In this document: positions 12,501-24,500 of the stretch, piece by piece
How positions within the stretch are numbered: the first letter of the stretch is position 1
How the letters are laid out: each line of letters starts with the position of its first letter
NCBI RefSeq assembly: GCF_029227915.1
Contig: NC_079878.1
Coordinates: forward strand, 21,849,501 to 21,913,500
Direction of reading: 5' to 3'
Length of the DNA: 64,000 nucleotides
DNA from: Hydractinia symbiolongicarpus
Lineage: Eukaryota > Cnidaria > Hydrozoa > Anthoathecata > Hydractiniidae
Notes under the pieces: model-generated
Told to the model about the DNA's origin: nothing
The model's input: only the letters and a program-made list of their open reading frames with translations
Database searches by the model: none
Program-made: the position numbers and the translations under genes

Positions 12501-15500
12501 AACATATTCTACGGCTTACTATGAAAAATACCTTGTCACCAGGTACAGAAATTCATATATTTGTTGCAGCGGATGGTCAAGAAGCAATTATCAATGCTCC
12601 ATACGTAAGTAGGCACATTATGTTTTAGTAAAACATTTCTAACATGGTTTGCCGCCAATTGTCGTCAAAACGCTAATGGTTATGCCATATTAAACCTCAT
12701 ATCTTCAGACTTAACTCCTTATTTCTGGCATTTTGGCTAATGCACTTTTGGTTTGATCTTGTTCTTACTTTAAATGTTTTGTCCTTATAGCGCCTGTTGT
12801 TGATTGGTAAACTCTCTGTATACCACTTTCTTTCTGCTAACATTTGCGGTCAAAAATCTTAAAAAATAGCACCAGCGTGGTCCACTATAACTCCTAATGA
12901 CAAGTGCTTCGTATGCTATAAAAAGAAAATGAATTGGGCTACCCAATAGTACCAAACACGAGCCAACTAGGTCTTTGGTTTAGCCACCAACGACAACTAA
13001 AAATTGCGGGAAGCTAATTATTTTTTTGGCTAAATAATTATTAATAATTATTTTTTTTGGCTAAAAGTTGTTAACGAATATTTTAGATAACCTAAGGACG
13101 CAACGTGTACAGCCTAAGCCCTGCTGATTCCGTCATTCGTATTTTGATCGCAGTAAATTAACAGTGTATGTTAAAGCACCCTATGCAATTAACTCTTGTA
13201 AACTATAACAAACCCAACTTTACTTTTTTTTTACCAGCAATTTGTGCACGTGGATGTGGTCACGGACGATGTACAAGTCCAAACAAATGTACATGTTACC
13301 GTGGTTACCATGGAGACAAATGTCAATATGGTGAGAAGACCCAATTCTGCAAAATATTATTTGGTTGTTGAATCATTCAGAAATAACAGGCGTATAAGTA
13401 ATTTTCATTTGTTTTTGTATTACTAGACATAAATGAGTGTTCTTCAAGCCCATGTGATCACAATTGCCGAAATCTACCTGGTACATATGCTTGCACTTGC
13501 AGAGCGGGTTTTACGAAAACAAACCCCTTCAACCCTACGGATAGATCCTGTTCAGGTGGGTTCTCACTAATTTGTGATTGCATATTTATCTACTATGCCC
13601 TGCTCGAGTTTTTATTGACTCCACATAAGAAAAAGAAAAGAAAAAAATACTTAGTTCCACTTCTTACAATGCTAATATTTTTGTTGACCATAGACGTGAA
13701 CGAATGTTCTGCTAAACCGTGTTCTTGTTACAAACCTGTTTCCAGTTGTCGTGCGTCATGCAGAAATACATACGGCAGCTTCGTATGCTCATGTAGTTCA
13801 GGGTTTCAATTAAATTCTGTTAGGGGAGCCGTGTGCGTCGGTAAGTGCATTAATATGAACTGTAAGGATTAGTATTTTCAGGGATGTGATCTTTTAACCA
13901 AATTTATGATCGATTTCTGGTGTGTTTAACAGAAACAATCGTAGTGTAGGTGTGCCTATTAGATTTGGCAACATTGGATCTCCTAATCATTTTCAGATGT
14001 AACCTTTTATAAGTGTTATATTTCCAATAAACAATTCAATTGCATAACAATGTAAAAAGCTGTGTGGAGAATAATCTTGTGATAACCTAGAAATGTATTA
14101 GGGTTCTTCATCAATACAAAAGAAGAAACAAGAAGATACAAGTGTCTATATAAGAATGTTTTTATCACCCTTCTGCTGTTTCTTAATTAAGTTGCCTTCA
14201 TCCTTTTCATTGTAAAGCATGACATTGTAAATTCAAAATGTTTACTTTCAAGGTTTTCAAGGTTTTACGAATATAAGGGGTTAAACTTATAATTCAAATA
14301 AATTAAAAAAAGTCTCCTTCAATCCTGCTCTAAAATTTGACTTATTTGAAGAAGGATTTAATAGCAATATTGAAAAGCCAGTACACTTCAGGTAAATTTA
14401 CCGTGTAAAAGTAAATGGTTTCCAACCGCTTGGTGGTAAAAAGTGGGCCTTCGGATGTAGATGAACTTTGCCTGTGGTTTTAAGTGTTTTATGCTGAAAT
14501 AAGAACAATAATTTGACATTGTTTATGTTATACACTTTTTTTTAGACATTAACGAATGTTCCTCATCCACACTTAACACATGCGGTCGTCATTGTTACAA
14601 TACACCCGGTTCATTCTCCTGCAATTGTGCAGCTGGTTACAGATTATCTCCAGATTCGAAGACCTGTATAGGTAGTATATTTTTTGATCTTTTATCAATA
14701 TTTTAATGTCTTTCTGAAGCTGTTGATTAAACCGATAAACGATGTAATTTCGGTTTACTTCATTAGACATAGATGAATGCAAGTCATTTAATGGAGCATG
14801 TGATCATATATGTACCAATCAGATTGGATCATTTCAATGCTTATGTCGACAAGGCTATCAATTATTGTATGACAAAAGAAGATGCGGTGATATCAATGAA
14901 TGCGTTACTGAAGCTCCTTGCCACCTTTCAAAGAGTATGTGTCACAACTACCCTGGTTCTTATCAATGTGTCTGTAAACCAGGATATCAAATGTTACCAA
15001 ACAACAGAACATGCTCAGGTAAAGTAGAAGCTCGTGCTTTTATATTTATTATATTGTCACCATATTGTTTCCCCCACTGCCTTCTCTTTTTAATAACTAT
15101 TTCTTGCTATGCTGCATAGTTTTGATAGTACTGAGTTTTCATAACAATGTATCTGACATCTGCCAGCGAAGGTTTTAGGTTTCATGCCTCCTAAAACCTT
15201 AGATATTGCCTGTTACTCAAAATTACCCCTTAAATTTCTATGAAACTTCTATTATCGGTAAGAATAAGAATTTCTGTTGGGATTAGAAGAATTTTAAACC
15301 TTCAAAAAGGCTTTATTTCATTACAGGAATTTATTTAGTCAAATTTGTCCACGTGATTATCCTGATTTCTTGATTTTTTATCAGAATCTGCCCCCTTTAG
15401 ATTTATAGGCCCAAAAAAGCCCAACATATTTAGGGTTGGAACCAATAATATGAGGGATTACATCGATTTGATTAGCGGGAATGTTTTTTGGCATAAAAAT

Positions 15501-18500
15501 TTAAAAATGCGATGACGGTTTTTATACCGCAGGCAATGTACTGAAATTCATAAATAAGGGTGCAGGAAAGGGAGCGACCAATTAAACATTGTGATTTAAT
15601 TGCTTTATTAGCAATTAATGCTACTTTGTAGTTATATGTAAGCCCTTCATTCAGTCCCATTAATTTACAGAGTGGTATACTTCATGTGTCAACTCGTTTT
15701 TATTTAAGACATCAATGAATGCAATACGACAGTTGGAATATGTCAACATCAATGCACAAACTTCGAAGGCTCATACTCATGCTCTTGTAATGCTGGATAT
15801 CGATTGGATCAAGATAAACATAAATGCTATGGTGAGTGATTTTATTTCCTTGTTTTAACAACAAGAGTAATAATTGCAGCTTTAAAAATTACGTGGAATA
15901 AATAGTGTAATAATTTATTTGAAACTCAGATGTTGACGAATGCAAAAAAGGAAGCCATAGATGTGATCACACATGTCAAAACTCGATTGGTGCATACATT
16001 TGCCTATGTAGGCGAGGATATATCTTGAACGCTGATGGATTTACATGTAGAGGTATGTTTCTAAAGTGTATGCAGAGTGCGTTAGTTATTTCTGCGTCTA
16101 CATTGGGGTTTGGTCAAAATGTTTCTGGAAACTGAAAAAATGGCCTTAAGGCTATTACAAGATTCTGAAAAATACCGTTAAACGTAGTTAAATATATTTT
16201 TCTTGATCAATAAAAAAAGGGGAGTGTGCATTGATCCCTTTAACAAAATTTCAAAAAATTTATTTGCGAGAAAAACATGCAAGCTCAATGACTGTGCATC
16301 CGAATTTTTATATATATATGTTTTTTTTATTCCCGTATAAACTATTCACTTTTCACTTTTAATTTTTCCTTTTTTTTTTTCTCGAAAAAGTTATGGTATA
16401 CAATTAATTTGTAAAGGTGTTTTGACATTAATCTCCCAAAACTTTACAACCTGTTTTGTTACATCCCTTACTTAATTATTTTCATACTCTAGCTCTTCCA
16501 TGTATGCGAATATCAAAACCTGTGTTTGGAGCAATGAATTGTACTGGTTTTGTGACAGATTCAGTTTGTAACTTTTCTTGTTCACTGGGTTTTGACTTGC
16601 AAGGTTCAAACAGACGTAGTTGTTTATCTAGCACGACTTGGTCAGGATATAAAGCCAGGTGTCAACGTAAGGATCTTTTTTTGCATTTGTTTTCCTAAAA
16701 ATTTAACTTTTATCACTCCATTTCACTCTTGTTTCATTCCGGTAATTTAATTATTTCAAAACGCTCTTTTGTTATGAAGTTTCCCGCCAAATGAAAATGG
16801 CAACTATCGAATGTTTTCAAGATTTGTTGTTTTCTTGAAAGAAATGTCGCTGTATTTTTTTTAAAAAAAATGGCAACAAATGTTTTCCAACAATTAAGTA
16901 AAAGAGGTGTGATTAACAATAACCTTATACTTCTAAATCATTCACCTTATATTTTTAAAAAATGATCTCAAATATAACACCATTAACAACCTCAACACAC
17001 ACTTTTTTTATAAGAACCAAGAAATTTAGTTTCATTCTGAGGTGTCTCAGTTTTATTTTTTCACATGTTCAGTCAGAAATTATGGAATTTTTTTTACTTT
17101 TTAATGCATTAAAAATATTCTTTATTGAAAATCCTAGAACAAGTTTTACAAATCGGTAACAATTTTTTCTGCGACAGTTTCCGTTTCGAAAAATCTACAA
17201 AAAAAAACTTTACTGAAATCTGAGAAAATACAGGCCTGCCATTGCTCTTAGTTTGTCCTTACTTTTTAGCCAATCGCATCTTCATTGTTCCTATTTGATA
17301 GTTAAAAGAAAAGAAATTTATGTCAGCATCTTTCAGAAAAAAAAGAATTACAGCCTAAACACTTTGGAAAGCTAAAAGAGCTTTTTAAGAACTAAGCATA
17401 TTTTTTTTCAGGGAAAAAATGTCCAGCCCTTGCTGCACCAATTCATGGGTCCATTGTTATCCCATGTTTTCAACTATTTGGCTCAACCTGCATGAAGCGA
17501 TGCGAGAATAAGTATTATTTAAACGGCAACCGAACATCACAGTGTGCCTTAAATGGAGATAATATATTGGCATGGACCAATGAAGATACAAAATGTAAAG
17601 GTACGGTGTTCATGTAATATAAATGCTCGTTGAAAATAATATTCAGTATCTATTAGTCATAAATTAACATCCTATAAGCCCCTTTTTGCTATTCTCATCT
17701 CAAAATAAACACTCCGGGGGATATTGTTTATTTCGTACGCGGCAACATTTATCATTTATCATTCTCTAGTTGATAAGCTACTGTTTCATCTTCGATTCAA
17801 CACAACAACAAGATTTTATAACACTAATATAACACTTTGTCTATTAAAAAGTGTGCTTTGAATGTTCCCCACGTAAGCAAAGCAAACAATTTCAAATATG
17901 TTCCCTTTTTTCAAGTTTTTAAATTGTTCAATTTCAATTTTCATGTAGCCATCGCTCCTTGTCATCCAAATCCCTGCCATCACAATGGAGATTGTATACA
18001 GCTATCAACAGCAGAGTACAGTTGTAACTGTGATGGAACTGGATACACAGGACAAAACTGTGAAATTGCCATGGTTGTTATTTCAGAGCTGCCACCTGTT
18101 CTTGTTGGTATTGATTCTGAATATGTAGCTGTCACTACTCAAGCTGAAGAGAATATTGAAATAAGTATTCAAGAGGAAACTGGGATGTTGACGTTTTCAC
18201 CAAATTCTGTGACATTAAAATATCCTGAAAGGAAAGCGTCATTTAAAATCGCATCTAATAAACCTGGCACGTATAAAGTGAAGTATAAAATAAATAAGAA
18301 TAAGTTGCCCATTCTTCCTTTACAAGATGATCTTGTGTATGTGTTCCAAAATGATGTACCTAAGCCAGTTCAAGTTAAAAATGATATTTTTAATCAAGGG
18401 TGCCAACTGCAAAAGCTCACAGACAACGTTTCTCTCACCTCCTTCTGTAAATGGAATAATAGAGGTACATCTGGATTGGTGTCAATCTCTGCTCCTGTTA

Positions 18501-21500
18501 CCAAGAACATTCCTTTATCTATGAATGGTATAATGAAAGAAAGCTTTGCTAATTTTATGCACAATGGAGTTTTGACGCTGGGAGATGAAATACGGCAATT
18601 GTTAGAACATAATTCGTTTGCAACGTGTTCCACACAATGTAATGCAACGTTCGATAAGAAACTAGTAGATGTTTTCATAAGCAATTTCTACTTTCCACAG
18701 CTTCTGTTTAAAGCTCTTGATTATCACTTTCCAAGCTGGTTTAGTGTGAATTTAGGAAATAAAGAACATAAATACAATCCAGAAAACTTACATTCAACAA
18801 TTGTAAGTGCAACAAATCTAGAAAAGTATCCGTTATGCGCTCAACTTCATAACACCAGAACGAAAAGTCACCAATATGTAGTGTACACGCCTAAGATGTT
18901 TATGAATTTTCAGTTTCACTCAAGCATACAGAAAGTTTCAGATTTGACAGCAACTTGTTTCGCTGTTAATCTGATGAATGGAATTGCCAGTGTGAATATT
19001 GGAAAAGGGCTTGACATCTCTAGGGATTTTGCAACGCTTGGTATGCCAGTCAATTACTTTACATTGTCTTCATTATTGTTTATTCCTTTGAGAAATAAAA
19101 TGGAGCATTGTGCCTTTACTGGGGAGCAAAAGATTTGTATTCATCCAACCATGAAGATAAAGGCTAGTATCATATCAACATTTAACGTAGGCAAGTTTCG
19201 GCTTGACGGTTACATTTCCCTGGAAACAAATAACCTTGATATGGTAAGTTTTTCACAGCATATATTTTTTTAAAAACTTTGAGATTACCTGAGTTTCTGA
19301 ACTTCTTGTTACACATTTAAACCTATTCTTGTCGTTCATTTCTTTTGCGTGCTCAAAAACTTTGACTTTTAATAGTAATTTGCCTCTCAGCTTTTGGGTT
19401 AATTTTTTTGTTAAAATATTGACGGATCGGTAATTGTCATAATTTCTTTAATAATTGTCGTGTGAGTTAAAGGAAGGATAGTGGCCAACATTTTCTTTTT
19501 GTTGTCATCACGTGTACGTCCTTATTAAAAACCTAGCATAATAATAAAGTCAAAAACAAAATAGTTGTCAGAATTTTGCTCATTTTCTGTACTTTCGATC
19601 ATGCTCAACTAGATTCCTTTTCTGAGTATGCAAAAGTGGGACTTATAATTGACGGAGTTTAAATTAGCATCGTTTCTGTATGTACGTGAGAGGTGCCCCA
19701 AGCGACGTGCTTGTTTAATCAGGGACCAAAAATCTCGGTATGACTTAATCCGATATTTGTTTTCATTGGTATGTTTTCTCTTTTAGCTTCTACAACAAAA
19801 ATTAGATGTACCATTTAAATCGATTTTTTCCGGTTCATTAATTTATGAGATTAAAATGAACTTCCTTGGAAAATCGTTGTTATTGCAAGGTAACGAACAG
19901 AACTCTGGTGGGTTTATGCGACATTCAGGTATATTTTTGTATTATTATTTAAACTCCAATCTATATATTGAAAATCACTTAGATCGCAAGAGGACTGTAC
20001 TAGACTGATCACAAAAAGAAACATATGCCATATATAAAAGACGGTCACGTTATTTTAAGAGTCCGCGATAAAATGCTAAACATAATATTTAACATATATA
20101 TATAGATATATGAAAAGAATAAGTAAAAAGAGCAAGCTGTTGGCCAGCGATTTGTAATAAATGACTCGTTTGTACTAAAGAAGCTGACGCTTTTTATAAT
20201 AAAAACTGCTCAGATGCAAAAACTTTAGTCATTCAATACTTTCTATTTTTTCTAGATTCTTTGGGTTATTGGGAAATCATATTAAATCCAATTCTAACTG
20301 CGTCTTCCTTTGTGTACGATTATTCAACTGTTACATTTCATCCCTTGAAACATTCTTTTGTGAAAATGTTGATAAAGGGCAATGGCGGACGGGTAACAGG
20401 TGTCAAGAACACGGAAAAAACCTATCTGAAACTAAGAACTTATCAACGATATTTCCTTACTTATACAACAAACCTGGAGAAAAGCTTAAAGGTCAAATAT
20501 AACGAACTATATCAAGTATTTGCTCCATTACAAAGCTCTGCGCAGCTGTCTTTAAACGTATTGGTACAAGAATTTGCAGGGCACAATATAAGTTATGAGA
20601 AAGTTATCAACCTGTTTAAGAAGTTAAGCGAAGATTTGGTCAGCATTGAATCTTTTGTTTCTACACTAAAGTATTGGTTAAAATCGAAACAAATAAAGGA
20701 ATTTGATAAAAACATTTCGCTTATCTTAAATTACGTGTCGAGCTTTAAAACAATAGAAATAAATCCAACTTTGTCGTCGGTTACGTTTGATCAAAAATAC
20801 GTTACCTTTTCGTATGTTGGAGAGATATGTTTGTACAACCTATGTCTTAATGATATGTCCACAAAAATGAAGTATGGCCTTGATGAAGATAAAATTACAA
20901 TGATTTCTAACCACAATACAACTAGAAATCTCGCTGCACGTCTGCGCGTAAAGAAGGGAGATGTGCTGTATCTAAATATCCATAAAAATAAACATTGGTT
21001 TAAAGGTTACATGAACGTTTCCATCAAAGTATTCGACCGGTATTATGACACCATTCTTATCATTGACGAGTCAAGCTTGTCCTACAACCTCACTGTTAAG
21101 TTAAACAAAAAGTATCACTTTGAAGTGTTTGCTCATTCCAATCTGCAGGAACTTTTGAGTTGGAAAAACATCATTAGCGAGGTTAAAGGAAAATCAATGA
21201 CAATGTCACAGCATCTTAATACAGTCATGCAAAGAAATTTTGAAGAGATAGCTAAAGATACAAATGCGCGACTCCATTTGTCCCTACAACGATTTTCCGA
21301 TGTCAGAAAAAAGGTTGATTTTCTAAATGAATTACAAGTAACCAGAAAAAAGCAATATGACAACGTTTCAAGAAAATATCGTCGTGCATATGGTCTATAT
21401 CAACATGCAATTCTTCAACTGAACACAAGTCAACAACTAATGGATTCATATACATTCATCAAGGGGCTGTACATTGAAAAAAATTTAACTGGACTTTGTC

Positions 21501-24500
21501 TTATACAAGCTTGTGAAAAGAAATGCCTTTATGTACCTGTATGCGAAGTCTGTCAGGACCGGGTTATTAGAACTGCTAATTACTTGAAATGTGACCAAAG
21601 GGAAGAGGAAGTTCGAAGTGTTATCGAGAAATCGTGTCCTTCCACATGCGAGGTTGTAAAACATATATTTACTCCACAGTACACGGGAAGCTGCAAACAG
21701 GATTTAGGTGAACAAGCAATGATTGATGCTTTTGCAAAGAATTCAATATCATTCGTGGCAACAACTGCAGGGAAATTAATCGGCTCTATATTTGGTCCGG
21801 GTGGGAGTATCATTGGCAATTTTATTGGTAAAGCAGTTGGATATATAGTCGGAATGTTCTTTTCCTGCAGCAGGACTTATGAAATGGCTATCCATAAAAT
21901 TGCATACAATAAACCTTGTTTCTTACCTTGCACTCACATAGAAGTGCTTAAGAGGAAGGTATCTAACTGTTACAATGAAAAAGCGCACATTCAGGGTCGT
22001 TCTAATGTTACCAGGCAATGTAACTGCATACAATCGTGTGTTTCTAAGGTAGCTAACATTTCTTGTACTCTCAATAACATCAACTGCATCAAAAAAAGAC
22101 AGCTCTTCTTAAATTCATCACGCACGATTCCTAGGAATTTTACAGATTTACATGAAACTATTGAAAAGCAAAAGATAAGTATTGAAAGATTACGAACAAA
22201 AGCGCGAAATTTTCTACACAGCAAAAAATTCTTTAAACATGAACTAATGAAAACGAAGATAATGATTTCAAACGCGGAAAAAGAACAAAACATGGTGGAG
22301 GAAAGGAATTTACTAGCATCATCAATACTATCTAGTGAAATATGCATTATGACTACGTTTAGCCACCATCCCAATGTGTCAAACATTGTCTACGTAGCAA
22401 CTCCTGTTACATTTAATGGAACACTTCCTTTTTTTCAAAACGTGCTGCTGCGCCTTGAAGTGAGAAACGAGTTAAGTGGGGAAACTAAAAATTTCGCGAT
22501 TCTTTACTCCTTCGATGATGACGAAATGTCGTTGAAAACAGCGATGAGAAATGTTTTAGTTGCCACATGTAAGAGCAAAAGAGAAAGGAGATCGTTGAAT
22601 GATGACCAGTTGCATGTTGACGATGCCAGTGTCTCTCCAATGCAAAAAGGTTGTCTTGAACTCAAGCGAACAACTGATCTTATTAAGTATGCTTTCTCAT
22701 CGCTTCAAAATTTAACTAATGATGCTTTGCAATTAAAAAGTATGATCAATGCTTCTGAAGAGTCATTGGAGATAAATAAGAATGCTGAAACCAGCCATTC
22801 TGTTCTGAACGCCCAATCTGAAGTGACTTCCTTCCTGAAATACGAAGTATCTGTCTATCGTAACAGAACAACGGTAACATACGTGCTTACACAATGGAAA
22901 CAAAACATGGAGTTTTACAGAAATGAGCAAAATATATCATCTTGCCTTGCTTTTGTAGATTGCTTAATTAGTTCTTTGAGTGATTTAAAAAACTTACCAT
23001 CAAACTTTATCAACAAAGATAATTTTTATAGTATGTTATCCAACATAACAAAGTCAGTTGTAGAGCTAACAGAACAAAATTCAACAGCGCATACTTTGGA
23101 AGTTATTTCTTTGGAAACAACAGACCTTTTAGATGATGTTGATACAATGCTGAAGAATTGTTTACATTGCATGCCGTTACCAAAACTTGTTTCGCCAGAT
23201 ACAAATTACTACGATGTTGAAAATGGAAGTCACATTACCATCAATTGCGGTACCGTTCAAAGTAAACTCCCCGTGTCATATACGTGGAAACACAATGGAA
23301 AATTTATGGACGAAGAAACTAAAAGTTCTTTAAAGATGAGCGTTGAGTTATCCGATCGTGGCAATTACATCTGTGAAGTTACTTCTAAAGTTGGAACGGT
23401 TACCTCAAATGCTACATACATAAACGTTTATAAAAAGCCAGCTTTCGTTGAAAACCTAAATGATGTAACATTATTTCTTCCAAATGTACAAAATATATCT
23501 TCTCATTTATTTTGTAACATAACAGCCTTTCCAAAACCATCATATAAATGGTTTTACCAAAAGTTTGATTTGCTGAAATCACCAATTCAGTTGACAGCCA
23601 CATCGCTAGTGTATTCAACATCTGACCTTGATTTTAGCCATTCTGGATACTACTATTGCAAGTCTAGCAATAAGTATGGAGAAATCACAAGTCGTGTTGC
23701 CCGATTGGACATTCTTGAGATTCAATATCCTACTTTTGTTCTTACAATTGGTGTCAATGTATCTAACGTTGTTTTTGGGAACAAAAGTGTCCACATGACG
23801 GAAGTAAATGCGTCATTTTTCGGTCCTATTGTACAAAAGATGAATTTGTTTGATACTCAAAACATTACAACCGATTTTAATGAATCACGCCTCACCATTA
23901 CTATTTCATCTTTGACTAAATTAATTTATTCAAACGAAACCATGGAAGATATATTAAATTCCAACGTAAAGGCGAGGCAAGATTTATCTGTGGCAGCTGC
24001 AGTACTTATAAGGCAAATATCCAACGCTTCTATGACATTGATCAATAACAATGACAGTTATTTCGGTATAGTCGAGGATTCGTTGTCTGTTAGTGCGAAG
24101 TTTAATATCTGTCGACATGGATATGAACTTCACAAGAATGGCATGATATGCGGTATGTATACTTGCTTTATTTTTCTTGCTTGTTTGTTTTTTTGTTTGT
24201 TTGTTTGTTTGTTTGTTTTTGTATAATGATGTTTTTGGCAACGTTTAGTTCAATGTCCTGCCGGAACATTTGGAAACGAACAAGGTTTTTGTGTTGCATG
24301 TGACAAAGGTTATTACCAAGACTTACCTGGTCACACTTACTGCAAGAAATGTTATTTGGAACAAGGAGATAAAAATATAGACTATTCGAGCAAGCATTAT
24401 TGCGAAAGAGTAGAGGAAAAAGCCGTAGGTATAAATGATTTGAAATATTCTGTTAACTGTTCCCAGAAATGCATTGATAGTGTTTCTCGGGTAATTATCC

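Noticed and set aside
15169..15201. Short hairpin AAGGTTTTAGG / CCTAAAACCTT
   Set aside because: Only 11-bp arms in an intron; chance level is not negligible.
17837..17948. Upstream extension of the exon 13 frame as an independent gene start
   Set aside because: EGF homology starts just after the TTCATGTAG acceptor and joins exon 12 in phase; the upstream part is open intron.
18394..18684. Minus-strand frame within exon 13
   Set aside because: Antisense shadow of the coding exon.
21991..22386. 131-codon minus-strand frame within exon 15
   Set aside because: Antisense shadow of a coding exon with strong protein-like signal on the plus strand.
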